NCBI RefSeq assembly: GCF_900101115.1
Contig: NZ_FNFU01000010.1
Coordinates: 37,341 to 101,340 of the forward strand
Origin: Cryobacterium psychrotolerans
GTDB taxonomy: Bacteria > Actinomycetota > Actinomycetes > Actinomycetales > Microbacteriaceae
Direction: 5' to 3'
DNA: 64,000 bases
The position numbers and the translations under genes are program-made. The notes under the pieces are model-generated. The model saw only the letters and a list, made by a program, of their open reading frames with translations, was not told the origin of the DNA and did no database searches. Below are positions 27,103-36,062 of this stretch, piece by piece (within the stretch, counting starts at the first letter, position 1; every line of letters begins with the position of its first letter).

Positions 27103-29613
27103 TTACCGCCGAATCTGCTCCTTCGCGGCAGTCGGGCGGGCCCGGTGCCGCCTGGCGCGACGGTGCCGGTTGACCTGGTGCACCGCCTCGACCAGGGGCG
27201 CCCCCACCGCCGCCGCGAGAACCGCCACGGTGAGAAGCGGCGCGGGGGGCACGGACAGCGCCAGGAAGTCGCCCAGGGGCGGCAGGAACACGAGCACTAG
27301 CCCGAGGTGCATGGCGACCAGCAGCAGGATCCGGAATCCCCCGAGCGGCCGGATGAGAACGTTCAACACCCACAGCCCCACGAGGGTCAGCGCGATCACC
27401 GAAGCCGACTGCGTCTCTTCGGCGCTGTACCCGCCCTGAACGCGGCTGTAGACCACGACCACGATCACGACCAGGCTCACCGACAGCCCGAACGGCACGC
27501 ACGCGGCGGCGGCACGCCGCAGGAACCCCGGCAGGTACCGACGCTTGTTCGGCTTCAGCGCGAGGAAGAGTGCCGGGATGCCGATGGTCAGCCCGTCGAC
27601 GACGGCCATTTGCCTGGGCAGGAACGGGAAGGGCCACAGCAGCAGACCGAAGACGAGCGCCAGGACGATCGCGTATACCGTCTTGGTGAGGAACACCTTC
27701 GACAGGAGTTCGATGTTGGCAATGACCTGACGGCCTTCGGTCAGCACCCGCGGCAGGCGGGAGAACGCCCCGTCGAGCAGGACCAGGTTGGAGACCGCCC
27801 GCGCGCTCGCGGCACCGCTGCCCATGGCGATGCCGATGTCGGCCGTCTTGAGCGCCAGCACGTCGTTGACGCCGTCCCCGGTCATCGCGACGACGTGTCC
27901 GGCGCTCTGCAGGGCGAGCACCATGTCCTTCTTGTGTCGGGGCGTCACCCGGCCGAAAGCGTCGTGGGCCTCCAGCACCCCCGCGAGCAGGGCGGGGTCG
28001 GCCGGCAGGTCGCGGGCATCGAAGGCGTTCCCGGTGAGGCCGACCGACCGGGCGACCGCGGCGACCGTGCGCGGGTTGTCGCCGGAGAAGATGCGCAGCC
28101 CCACGCCCTGCTCCCGGAAGTACTCGAGCGTTTGGGCGGCATCCGGTCGGATCTTCTCCCGGAACGCGATGATCGCAACGTGCCGGACTCCGGCGGGCAG
28201 CACCTCGGCCGTGGCTTCCTCCAGGGTCAGGGGACGAGGGCTGTGCGCGAGCAACAGCGTGCGGAGCCCTGCGGAGGCGAGTTCGGCAGAGAGCCCGGCC
28301 GATTCGGCATCCGGATCGGCTGTCAGTATGTCCGGGGCCCCGAGCACCCAGCTTCCCGCCAGGTCTCCGTCGGTGAAACTGGCCGCGCTCCATTTTCTGA
28401 GCGACGAGAACCCGATGGTCTGCGCGGGCGTCGTTCCCGGCTCCGCCGCGAAGCGGGTGCCGAGCGCCCTGGCTGTGACGTTTGCGTTCGGGTCCGAGGC
28501 GAACCAGCCCAGCGCCCTGTCCCAGCCGGCCGGGGGTTCCGCGCCGAGGGGCACGACCCGGTCGAGGACCAGGCCGCCCTCGCTCAGGGTGCCCGTCTTG
28601 TCGAAGCAGAGGATGTCGACGCGGGCCAGGCCCTCCACCGCGGCCAGCTCCTGCACCAGCACCTCGCGCCTGGCCAGCTTCACCGCGGACACGGCGAAGG
28701 CGACGCTCGTCATGAACACGAGCCCCTGGGGCACCATGCTGACGATGCTGGCCACAGACCCGAGGAGCGCCTCCCGCCACGCGCCGCTGCCGAGTGCTTC
28801 GTCCCAGCCGCCCGCCGCCTGCATCTGCCCGTTCACGACGACCGCGCTGACCGGGATGAGCGCCCAGCTGATCGTTCTCACCACGCCGTTGATCACGGTG
28901 CGCAGCTCGGAGTTCACCAGGGTGAACCGCCGGGCCTCGGCGGTGATGCTGTTCGCGTAGGAGTCCGCCCCGACCCGCACCACCCGTGCGGCGCCGTGCC
29001 CGCCGACCACGAACGATCCGGACAACACCTCGCGGCCGGCTTCGACCATGACCGGATCCGCCTCGCCGGTCAGCAGCGACTCGTCTATTTCGAGACCCTG
29101 CCCGCGCAGGATGACAGCGTCGGCCGGCAGCTGGTCGCCGGGCCGGAGCACGAGGGTGTCGTCGAGCACGACGTCGCCCCGGGCTGCCTCGACTTCGACG
29201 CCGTCCCGGAGCACCCGGGTCCGCGGGCTGTTCAGCAGCGCGAGCCGATCGAGGGTTCGTTTGGCCTTGTACTCCTGGGTGACCCCGATGAGCACGTTCG
29301 CGATCACGAAGAAACCGAAGAGGGCATCCTGCCAGTAGCCGAGGACGACAAGCAGCAGGAAGCTTCCCCCCACCACGGCGTTGAACAGGGTCAGCAGGTT
29401 GGCCTGGAGGATGCGCGCAAGGCTGCGGCTGGTATCCATCGGCATGAGATTCGTGAGGCCCGCTGCCGTGCGCAGGGTGACCTCTGCCTCGCTGAGGCCC
29501 GCCAGTGCAAGCCGCTGCGGGTCAACGGGAGGCAGTTCGGCCCGGGCCGCAGCCGGTTCGTCCACGGTTGCGGCCTGCGCGGTGCGCCTGTGCCGTGAAC
29601 CCGTGGACCGCAT
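27103..29613 (-). CDS. CtpE-like cation-translocating P-type ATPase
   Basis: An 836-residue HAD-type P-ATPase without heavy-metal-binding domain or CPx motif. The phosphorylation motif is CFDKTGTLSEGG and the hinge motif is MTGDGVNDVLALKTADIGIAM. The actuator motif reads LLTGEADP rather than TGES. The membrane motif SMVPQGLVFMTSVAFAVSAVKL is close to that of mycobacterial CtpE, reported as a calcium uptake pump; calcium transport is therefore the best guess. About ten membrane segments are visible. The ATG at 29611-29613 is chosen; longer in-frame starts exist but are less family-like. Confidence 0.88.
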   Translation of the reverse strand: MRSTGSRHRRTAQAATVDEPAAARAELPPVDPQRLALAGLSEAEVTLRTAAGLTNLMPMDTSRSLARILQANLLTLFNAVVGGSFLLLVVLGYWQDALFGFFVIANVLIGVTQEYKAKRTLDRLALLNSPRTRVLRDGVEVEAARGDVVLDDTLVLRPGDQLPADAVILRGQGLEIDESLLTGEADPVMVEAGREVLSGSFVVGGHGAARVVRVGADSYANSITAEARRFTLVNSELRTVINGVVRTISWALIPVSAVVVNGQMQAAGGWDEALGSGAWREALLGSVASIVSMVPQGLVFMTSVAFAVSAVKLARREVLVQELAAVEGLARVDILCFDKTGTLSEGGLVLDRVVPLGAEPPAGWDRALGWFASDPNANVTARALGTRFAAEPGTTPAQTIGFSSLRKWSAASFTDGDLAGSWVLGAPDILTADPDAESAGLSAELASAGLRTLLLAHSPRPLTLEEATAEVLPAGVRHVAIIAFREKIRPDAAQTLEYFREQGVGLRIFSGDNPRTVAAVARSVGLTGNAFDARDLPADPALLAGVLEAHDAFGRVTPRHKKDMVLALQSAGHVVAMTGDGVNDVLALKTADIGIAMGSGAASARAVSNLVLLDGAFSRLPRVLTEGRQVIANIELLSKVFLTKTVYAIVLALVFGLLLWPFPFLPRQMAVVDGLTIGIPALFLALKPNKRRYLPGFLRRAAAACVPFGLSVSLVVIVVVVYSRVQGGYSAEETQSASVIALTLVGLWVLNVLIRPLGGFRILLLVAMHLGLVLVFLPPLGDFLALSVPPAPLLTVAVLAAAVGAPLVEAVHQVNRHRRARRHRARPTAAKEQIRR

Positions 29614-29663
29614 GGCCCCGAGTGTAATACGGCACGCGGAATACGCCCGGATGGGCAGAGAGC

Positions 29664-29703
29664 AAGCCCCGGCACGCGCGTCGCGCGCGACGCGCCGGGG
29701 CTT
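29664..29703 (-). terminator. hairpin behind ald
   Basis: A perfect 10-bp stem (AAGCCCCGGC with GCCGGGGCTT) around a CG-rich loop lies 38 bases past the ald stop on the minus strand. It is followed by GCTCTCT rather than a clean T-run. It is probably the ald terminator. Confidence 0.6.
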
Positions 29704-29740
29704 GGGCGACCGTGCCGGGCGGATGTCACCCGGTGCGAAA

Positions 29741-30859
29741 TCAGGCGGCGACGAGCGTGCGCCAGTCGGCCAGTTCCAGGTTGTGGGCTTCGGCAACCGA
29801 CCGGTTGGTCACTCGGCCGGCGGCGACGTTCAGGCCCAGGGCGAGAGCGTCGTCCCGCTCGAGCGCGACCTTCACGCCGAGGCCGGCCAGCGCCAGCGCG
29901 TAGCGGAGGGTGACGTTCGTCAGCGCGTACGTCGACGTGTTCGGCACGGCGCCGGGCATGTTGGCGACGCAGTAGAAGATCGAGTTGTGCACCGTGTAGG
30001 TGGGGTTTTCGTGCGTCGTCGCACGGGTGTCGGCGAAGCAGCCACCCTGGTCAACGGCGATGTCGACCAGCACGGAGCCGGCCTTCATGCGCGAAACGAG
30101 GTCGTTCGTGACCAGCTTCGGGGCCTTCGCACCGGGGATGAGCACGGAACCGATCACCAGGTCGGCATCCGTCACGGCCAGGTCGATCTCATAGGAGTTG
30201 GACGCGACGGTCTTCAGCCGGCCCGCGTACTGCGCGTCGAGCTGGCGAAGGCGGTCGATGTTGATGTCGAGGATGGTGACATCCGCGCCGAGGCCGAGGG
30301 CCATGGCGGCGGAGTTGGTGCCGGCAACGCCCGCGCCGAGCACGACGACCTTGGCCGGGCGCACTCCGGGGACACCGCCGAGCAGCACGCCCTTGCCTCC
30401 GGCCGGGGCCATCAGCGACTGGGCGCCGACCTGAACGGCCAGTCGACCGGCGACCTCGCTCATCGGGGCGAGCAGCGGCAGCGCGCGGTTGGCGGTCTGC
30501 ACCGTCTCGTAGGCGATGGCGGTGACGCCGGCTTCGATCAGGGCCTGGGTGAGCTCCGGCTCGGCGGCCAGGTGGAGGTACGTGAAGAGGATGAGGCCCT
30601 GGCGGAAGCGGGGGTACTCGGAGGCAACCGGCTCCTTGACCTTCATGACCATGTCGGCCCGGGCCCACAGCTCGTCGGCGGAGTCAACCAGCTCGGCGCC
30701 GGCAACGAGGTATTCCTCGTCGGAGATGTGCGAGCCGATTCCGGCGCCCGTCTCGATCAGCACGGTGTGGCCGTTGGCCAGGAACTCGTGCACTCCGGAG
30801 GCGGTGATCGCCACGCGGAACTCGTTGTTTTTGATTTCCTTGGGAACACCAATGATCAT
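29741..30859 (-). CDS. ald: alanine dehydrogenase
   Basis: Ald interconverts L-alanine and pyruvate plus ammonia with NAD. The 372-residue protein begins [20 protein letters not shown], which includes the substrate-binding arginine and the PKEIK signature. The NAD-binding motif is [20 protein letters not shown] (about 171-190) and [14 protein letters not shown] follows. GGAGTC precedes the ATG at 30857-30859. A PucR-family regulator is divergently encoded and a CycA-like alanine/serine/glycine permease lies beyond it, so this is an alanine-use locus. Confidence 0.96.
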   Translation of the reverse strand: MIIGVPKEIKNNEFRVAITASGVHEFLANGHTVLIETGAGIGSHISDEEYLVAGAELVDSADELWARADMVMKVKEPVASEYPRFRQGLILFTYLHLAAEPELTQALIEAGVTAIAYETVQTANRALPLLAPMSEVAGRLAVQVGAQSLMAPAGGKGVLLGGVPGVRPAKVVVLGAGVAGTNSAAMALGLGADVTILDINIDRLRQLDAQYAGRLKTVASNSYEIDLAVTDADLVIGSVLIPGAKAPKLVTNDLVSRMKAGSVLVDIAVDQGGCFADTRATTHENPTYTVHNSIFYCVANMPGAVPNTSTYALTNVTLRYALALAGLGVKVALERDDALALGLNVAAGRVTNRSVAEAHNLELADWRTLVAA

Positions 30860-31041
30860 GGCCGACTCCGTTGTTCGGTGAAATTGTTGAGGTGGGGGCC
30901 GCGAGCCACACCGTGACGGCGTGGAGCAACTGAGGACCAAGCGTAGGAGCAGGATTCATCGCCCTTCCTGGTGCAGAAGGGGCCCATCTGCCCCCGCGCC
31001 GGCGAAATCCGCGAAGACCCACGGAAGCCGCCCCGGAGCCA

Positions 31042-31057
31042 CTCGACAAATGTCGAG
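31042..31057. promoter_or_regulatory. palindrome between ald and pucR, candidate operator
   Basis: A perfect 7-2-7 palindrome, CTCGACAAATGTCGAG, lies in the 262-base divergent region between ald and the PucR-type gene, 65 bases before the latter's start. It is a good candidate for the binding site of that regulator. No other strong dyad is visible there. Confidence 0.5.
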
Positions 31058-31121
31058 CCGGCGGGCGCCAATCGTCGCCTCGTGTCCGCTGCGAGGCCCG
31101 CCCGGGCCGTAGCATTAGCCC

Positions 31122-32348
31122 ATGAACAGCGCGGATATCGAGGAGCTGGTCGAGTCCCTCGCCACCAGCCTGGACCGCGCTTTGTCGCTCGAAGACGTGG
31201 GCGGCGTGCTCCTCGCCTACAGCCGCGACCAGCCGCTCGCCGACCGGGTGCGGGTGAACTTCCTGCTGAGCAAGAAGGTGCCGGAAGACGTCAGCGCCTG
31301 GCAGCTCCAGCACGGCATCGCCACCGCCGTTCAGCCCGTCGTCGTTCCCCCGAATGAGGCCCTGGGCATGCTCGGCCGGGTGTGCGTGCCGTTGATGGTG
31401 CGCGGCTTCCGCGTCGGATACCTGTGGGCCCTGCAGGGCTCCACCGACGAGTCCCCGGCCGAAATCCTCGACGCGCTGCCGGCCGTGCGTGCGCAACTGG
31501 ACCACCTGGCCGACCTGCTGCTCGACACCAACACGGCCGAATCCGAACACCGGAGGCAGCGCGAGGCCCAGTTCCTGGCCGCATGCGCCGGGGATCCCGC
31601 CGCGGTCGAGGTCATCGCCGGCTGGCCTCAGGTTCACGCCACCGGACCGTGGCATCTCGCCGTCCTGATGGAGCAGCCGGATGACGCGGCGGCGGCCCGC
31701 GAGGCGGCGGCGGACCCGGCCGCCGGGCTGTTGCTGCAGAGAATCTCCGCCCTGCAGGCGACGGTTGGGATCGACGCTGCCCGGTTCAGCGCCGGCACCG
31801 AGACCCACGCGGTCGTGCTGCTCCGGGACCTGCCGGGCAAGCTGGTCCACGCCGACATCGTCGGCCGGTACGGCGCGGAGGCGACCCGGCGCGGAGGCAA
31901 GCCGCGGCGCCCCGACCTGATGGGTGTCAGCGAGGTGTTCCACGACCTGCGCAGGCTCCCCGAGGCGTACGCCCAGGCCCGCAGGGCGGTGCAGGCCGCA
32001 GCGGTCGACGGCTGGCTGGGGTCGATCGCTGACTACCGCCGGATCGGCGTGTACCAGTTCCTGGCCGCGAGCAGCCGCAACCTCTCCCCCAGGGAATCCG
32101 TCTATTTCGCCGAGCTGCAGGATTTCGACGTCAACCGGGAGCTCCTGCCGATGCTGGAGTTGCTCTATGACACGGGCGGCTCCGTGCAGGATGTGGCCAC
32201 CGAGCTGCACCTGCACCGCAGCAGCATCTACAACCGGTTGGCGAAGATCCGCTCGCTGATCGGGGCGGATCCGCTGGCCGGCCAGGTACGCCTGGAGCTG
32301 CACCTGGCGATGAAGGCCCATCGCTGGTCCCGCCGCCCCCGCATCTAG
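31122..32348 (+). CDS. PucR-family regulator, probable activator of ald
   Basis: A 408-residue transcription factor with the C-terminal PucR helix-turn-helix (HTH_30). The motif TGGSVQDVATELHLHRSSIY and then NRLAKIRSLIGADP lies near residues 345-380. The N-terminal 150 residues resemble a sensor (GAF-like) region and the middle is the GGDEF-like CdaR domain. In Bacillus, the PucR-type protein AdeR activates ald in response to alanine; the divergent position here suggests the same job, by inference. The TAG stop abuts a long palindrome with no spacing. Confidence 0.88.
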   Translation: MNSADIEELVESLATSLDRALSLEDVGGVLLAYSRDQPLADRVRVNFLLSKKVPEDVSAWQLQHGIATAVQPVVVPPNEALGMLGRVCVPLMVRGFRVGYLWALQGSTDESPAEILDALPAVRAQLDHLADLLLDTNTAESEHRRQREAQFLAACAGDPAAVEVIAGWPQVHATGPWHLAVLMEQPDDAAAAREAAADPAAGLLLQRISALQATVGIDAARFSAGTETHAVVLLRDLPGKLVHADIVGRYGAEATRRGGKPRRPDLMGVSEVFHDLRRLPEAYAQARRAVQAAAVDGWLGSIADYRRIGVYQFLAASSRNLSPRESVYFAELQDFDVNRELLPMLELLYDTGGSVQDVATELHLHRSSIYNRLAKIRSLIGADPLAGQVRLELHLAMKAHRWSRRPRI

Positions 32349-32410
32349 CGCCGAACTGTGAGTTTGGCGCCTTCGTGGGCGCGGGAAGGCGCCAAACTCA
32401 CAGTTCGGCG
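32349..32410. terminator. long palindrome B2 behind the pucR-type gene
   Basis: A perfect 26-bp stem, starting CGCCGAACTGTGAGTTTGGC, around a 10-base loop. It begins on the base after the PucR-type stop codon and ends 51 bases before the cycA stop on the other strand. Same family as 22515-22577, with one base pair exchanged on both arms. Likely bidirectional terminator. Confidence 0.75.
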
Positions 32411-32461
32411 AGGGGTGACCGGTGATCGAGCAGCTGGTGATCGACCACCGGTTGGGATGCG

Positions 32462-33949
32462 TTAGCGAACGAGCGCGGCCTTCTCGGCGCGGGCTTCCGC
32501 CTTCCACTCCTCGATCCGGGCCTGCTGCAACGGCGCCTTGCGGTTGACGTACCAGGCGGCACCGAGTCCGAGGAACCACAGCGGGGCGACGATGAGCGCG
32601 AGGCGCGTGTCTTCCGCCTGGCCGAGGGCCCAGAGCATGAAGCCGAAGAAGCCGAGCACGACCCACGGCATGACTCGGGCGCCGGGCATCTTGTACTTCG
32701 ATGCGGCGTGCAGCTGCGGACGGCGGCGGAGGAACGCGATGTAGCTGACCATGATGATCGACCAGACGAACATCGTCAGCACAGACGCGACCGAGGTGAC
32801 AAGCGTGAAGGCACCCATGAACGAGTCACCCGTGTACAGCAGCACCAGGCCGGCCAGCAGGAAGATGCACGAGAACAGCAGGGCGTTCCGGGGCACCATG
32901 TGGCGGCTCAGCTTGCCGAAGGACTTCGGTGCGTTGCCGTCCTGGGCGAGGCCGTAGACCATGCGCGAGGTCGAGTAGATGCCGGAGTTGGCGCTCGATG
33001 CGGCTGATGTCAGCACCACGAGGTTGATCACGATCGCCGCGATGCCGAGGCCGGCCAGGGTGAACATGCCGATGAACGGGCTGCTGCCGGGGTCGATCGT
33101 GCGCCACGGGTTGACGGCCATGATGATGACGAGCGCGCCGACGTAGAAGAGCAGGAGTCGCACCGGGATGGTGTTGATGGCGCGCGGCAGGTTCTCTTCC
33201 GGGTCCTTCGTCTCCGCGGCTGCCGTGCCGACGAGCTCGATGCCGGCGAAGGCGAAGATGGCGATTTGGAAGCCGAGCACGAAGCCGGCGACGCCGTGCG
33301 GGAACATCCCGCCGTCGTTCCAGATGTTCTCGAGGCTCGCAACGGCACCGGAGGGCGACGTGAAATGGGTGGCGATCATCACGATGCCGGTGACGATGAG
33401 GGCCAGGATGGCGACGACCTTGACCAGGGCGAACCAGAACTCGGTCTCGCCGAAGGCCTTCACGCTCGGCAGGTTGAGAAGGATCAGCACGACCGGCGTG
33501 AGCAGGGCCGGGATCCACAGGGGCGTTCCGGGTGCGAGCACGTTGACGTAGCCGGAAATGGCCACGATGTCCGCGACTCCGGTGACAACCCAGAAGGCCC
33601 AGTAGGACCAGCCGGTGAAGAAGCTCGCCCACGGGCCGAGCAGGTCGCCGGCGAAGTCGCTGAACGACTTGTAGTTGAGGTTCGAGAGCAGGATCTCGCC
33701 CATGGCCCGCATCACGAAGAAGAGCATGAAGCCGATGATCATGTAGACGAAGATCACGGACGGCCCGGCGAGCGAGATGGTCTTGCCTGCGCCCATGAAG
33801 AGGCCGGTTCCGATGGTGCCGCCGATGGCGAGCATCTGGATGTGGCGGCGGCTGAGCGAGCGGGCCAGGTGAGGTTCTTCGCTGCGGCGGTTCTGTGCTG
33901 CGGGCGCGGTGCTTGTGGCTCCGGATGCCGCGGTCGTGCGTTCGGACAT
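32462..33949 (-). CDS. cycA: D-serine/D-alanine/glycine transporter
   Basis: A 495-residue APC-family permease with 12 membrane segments, very close to E. coli CycA along its length. Examples are RHIQMLAIGGTIGTGLFMG near the N-terminus, IIGFMLFFVMRAMGEILLSN, GIELVGTAAAETKDPEENLP (about 225) and VVLTSAASSANSGIYSTSRM (about 290). It imports alanine, glycine and D-serine with protons. The neighbourhood (ald and a PucR-type regulator) supports alanine uptake for catabolism. The C-terminal tail (ARIEEWKAEARAEKAALVR) is charged and cytoplasmic. Confidence 0.94.
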   Translation of the reverse strand: MSERTTAASGATSTAPAAQNRRSEEPHLARSLSRRHIQMLAIGGTIGTGLFMGAGKTISLAGPSVIFVYMIIGFMLFFVMRAMGEILLSNLNYKSFSDFAGDLLGPWASFFTGWSYWAFWVVTGVADIVAISGYVNVLAPGTPLWIPALLTPVVLILLNLPSVKAFGETEFWFALVKVVAILALIVTGIVMIATHFTSPSGAVASLENIWNDGGMFPHGVAGFVLGFQIAIFAFAGIELVGTAAAETKDPEENLPRAINTIPVRLLLFYVGALVIIMAVNPWRTIDPGSSPFIGMFTLAGLGIAAIVINLVVLTSAASSANSGIYSTSRMVYGLAQDGNAPKSFGKLSRHMVPRNALLFSCIFLLAGLVLLYTGDSFMGAFTLVTSVASVLTMFVWSIIMVSYIAFLRRRPQLHAASKYKMPGARVMPWVVLGFFGFMLWALGQAEDTRLALIVAPLWFLGLGAAWYVNRKAPLQQARIEEWKAEARAEKAALVR

Positions 33950-34269
33950 GTGGCTTCTTCCTCATCGCGAGTTGAACGAAGCCGCAGACAGACGACGACC
34001 ATGTCAACCGCGTTGGAGCCCCCACGAGTGTGAGGGCCGTTACAACGGTGGTTCTGAAGTAACGACACTAGGTCAGCGTTTTCCCGGCCCCGAGCCGGCA
34101 CGTGCCCCTGTGAGCATCCGCCGGGTCTGTAGGTGCCCGTTATCTGCCCGTTATACGGATTGCGGCGCTCGCGCGGTCTGCCCGTCCTCGACAGGTGTCG
34201 CGACTTCGCGCGTCATCTGTCGCCGGATGTCCCCGGCCCGGTCATTCATTCACGACGGGGTGGGACGAT
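33950..34269. other. 320-base gap upstream of cycA with candidate operator repeats
   Basis: No gene is visible. The gap lies between the cycA start and the TetR stop, both minus strand, so it must hold the cycA promoter. It contains a palindrome CCGTTACAACGG at 34037-34048 and a direct repeat TGCCCGTTAT at 34134-34143 and 34145-34154 (11-base period). Both are plausible regulator sites; nothing identifies the protein. Confidence 0.5.
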
Positions 34270-34827
34270 TCAGCGGGGCGCGAACGCGGCGTGGAAGATC
34301 GCCCGCGCTCGCCGGGCGACCTCTCGCCGGTCCCCCGGTTGCCTGCGCGCGAGAACGTCGGCCAGCATCGACACCGCGAGCAGCACATCGGCCGCGTCCA
34401 CCACAGTGCTGATGCGACCGGCCTCCCGCTCGCGGGCGACCATCCGGTCGGCGACGTCGCGGACGCGATCTTCGAGGTGCGCGACCCGGGGATCGTGCGG
34501 GTGGACGGTGATCATGTCGATGAACGCGGTTGACACGAGAGCCTGCTCGATCACGAGATCGAGAAGGTCGTCGAGCGTGCTGTCCGGACGGTCGACGAAC
34601 TCCTCGAGCTCGAGGATGTTCTCGTCGAAAACCGCCACGGCGAGCGCGGTGCGGTCAGGGAAGTGCCGGTAGAGGCTGCCCTGCCCAACCTCGGCCCGGC
34701 GCGCCACCGCGCTGAGCGGCGCGGCGAAACCCTCAGTTGCGAAGACCTCTCGCGCGGCGGCGATCAGCGCACGACGATTGCCGGGCCCCGCACTCGGCCC
34801 ACGATTCTCTTTCCTGCTCACCGTCAC
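34270..34827 (-). CDS. TetR/AcrR family regulator
   Basis: A 185-residue repressor. The N-terminal helix-turn-helix is RRALIAAAREVFATEGFAAP followed by LSAVARRAEVGQGSLYRHFPDRTAL (about 20-63), typical TetR; the rest is the helical ligand-binding domain with no recognisable specificity. It starts with GTG at 34825-34827, divergent from an SDR gene. A perfect palindrome between the two starts is the probable operator, so it likely represses both itself and the SDR gene. Confidence 0.9.
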   Translation of the reverse strand: MTVSRKENRGPSAGPGNRRALIAAAREVFATEGFAAPLSAVARRAEVGQGSLYRHFPDRTALAVAVFDENILELEEFVDRPDSTLDDLLDLVIEQALVSTAFIDMITVHPHDPRVAHLEDRVRDVADRMVAREREAGRISTVVDAADVLLAVSMLADVLARRQPGDRREVARRARAIFHAAFAPR

Positions 34828-34841
34828 GGGTGTAGCGTACT

Positions 34842-34861
34842 ACCGGACAGCGTTGTCCGGT
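34842..34861. promoter_or_regulatory. TetR operator candidate
   Basis: A perfect 8-4-8 palindrome, ACCGGACAGCGTTGTCCGGT, lies midway between the divergent TetR and SDR starts (14 bases from the TetR start, 28 from the SDR start). Its size and position fit a TetR-family operator that covers both promoters. Confidence 0.75.
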
Positions 34862-34889
34862 CTTACACCGAGTAGAAGGAATGCCTCGA

Positions 34890-35972
34890 ATGACATCAGC
34901 TCCAGCCCCCCTCACCGGCGACTCCTCCGTCGGCGCCTGGCTCGACCACCCGGTCGGCGGCCCGATCCTGCGCGATCTGCTCGCCCAGGGCGGCCAGAGC
35001 GCTGACGTGCTCAGGCCGGTGCGCAAGCTCGCCCTCAAGCGCCTGGTGAAGCTGAGCAAAGGCAGGTTCCCTGCCGACCTGATCGACGAGCTCGTGCGCC
35101 GCGTCGCAGCGGGCGACGTCCCCGCCTCGGCCGGGTCCTCCGCCGCCGTCGCAGCCCCCGACGCCGTCCCCGACGCAGCCCCCGAAGCCGTCCCGACGAT
35201 CGAGAGCCCCGAGTGGGTCGAGCGCATCGACAACGGCCGGTTCTCCGGCAAGACCGTCATCGTGACCGGCGCCGGCTCCGGCATCGGCCGGGCGACGGCG
35301 TCCCGCGTGGCCCGCGAGGGCGGCCGCGTCATCGCCGTGGACATCTCCCAGGAGCGCCTCGACGAGTTCGTAGCTGAACTGCCCGCCGCCGACATCGTCC
35401 CGGTGCAGGGGGACATCACGGATGACGCCGCGGTCGCACGGATCGTCGCCGCCGCCGGAGACACGATCGACGGCCTCGCCAACGTCGCCGGCATCATGGA
35501 TGACATGACCCCGGTCGCCGAGATGTCCGACGCGGTCTGGAAGCGCGTCTTCTCGGTCAACGTCGACGGCACGATGAAGCTCATGCGCGCCGTGATTCCC
35601 GCGATGCTCGCCCGGGCGACCGGCTCAATCGTGAACGTCGCCTCCGAGGCCGCGTTACGCGGCTCCGCGGCCGGCGCCGCCTACACGGCGTCGAAGCACG
35701 CCGTCGTGGGCCTGACCAGGAGCAGCGCGTTCATGTACGGCCCCAGCGGCCTCCGCATCAATGCGGTCGCCCCCGGACCGGTTATCACGAACATCGAGGC
35801 CCACTTCGGCTCGCCCCTGGGCGGGCGGCGCGTGCGCGACGGCATGGCCGTGATGCCTGACGCCGTCGAGGCCGACGCCCTCGCGGCATCCATCACATTT
35901 CTGCTCAGCGACGACGGCGTGAACATCAACGGTGTGACGCTCGCGAGCGACGGCGGCTGGTCGGCTGCGTAG
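34890..35972 (+). CDS. SDR-family oxidoreductase with N-terminal extension
   Basis: A short-chain dehydrogenase/reductase. The NAD(P) motif VTGAGSGIGRATASRVA lies near residue 120, NVAGIMD near 195, the catalytic serine in SIVNVASEAAL (about 250), and YTASK (about 268) carries the catalytic tyrosine and lysine. About 110 residues precede the Rossmann fold, with a helical segment (LDHPVGGPILRDLLAQGG) and an Ala/Pro-rich linker; this is unusual for classical SDRs. The ATG at 34890-34892 is preferred to the one at 34881 because AAGGA is then properly spaced. Substrate unknown; probably controlled by the divergent TetR. Confidence 0.88.
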   Translation: MTSAPAPLTGDSSVGAWLDHPVGGPILRDLLAQGGQSADVLRPVRKLALKRLVKLSKGRFPADLIDELVRRVAAGDVPASAGSSAAVAAPDAVPDAAPEAVPTIESPEWVERIDNGRFSGKTVIVTGAGSGIGRATASRVAREGGRVIAVDISQERLDEFVAELPAADIVPVQGDITDDAAVARIVAAAGDTIDGLANVAGIMDDMTPVAEMSDAVWKRVFSVNVDGTMKLMRAVIPAMLARATGSIVNVASEAALRGSAAGAAYTASKHAVVGLTRSSAFMYGPSGLRINAVAPGPVITNIEAHFGSPLGGRRVRDGMAVMPDAVEADALAASITFLLSDDGVNINGVTLASDGGWSAA

Positions 35973-36062
35973 GAAGGCGGACCGCGGATGCACGCGGGCG
36001 TGCGGCATGAACTGCGAGCTACGGCCCTGTCCCCGTGATGGCCCTGTCCCTAGGATGAGGGC

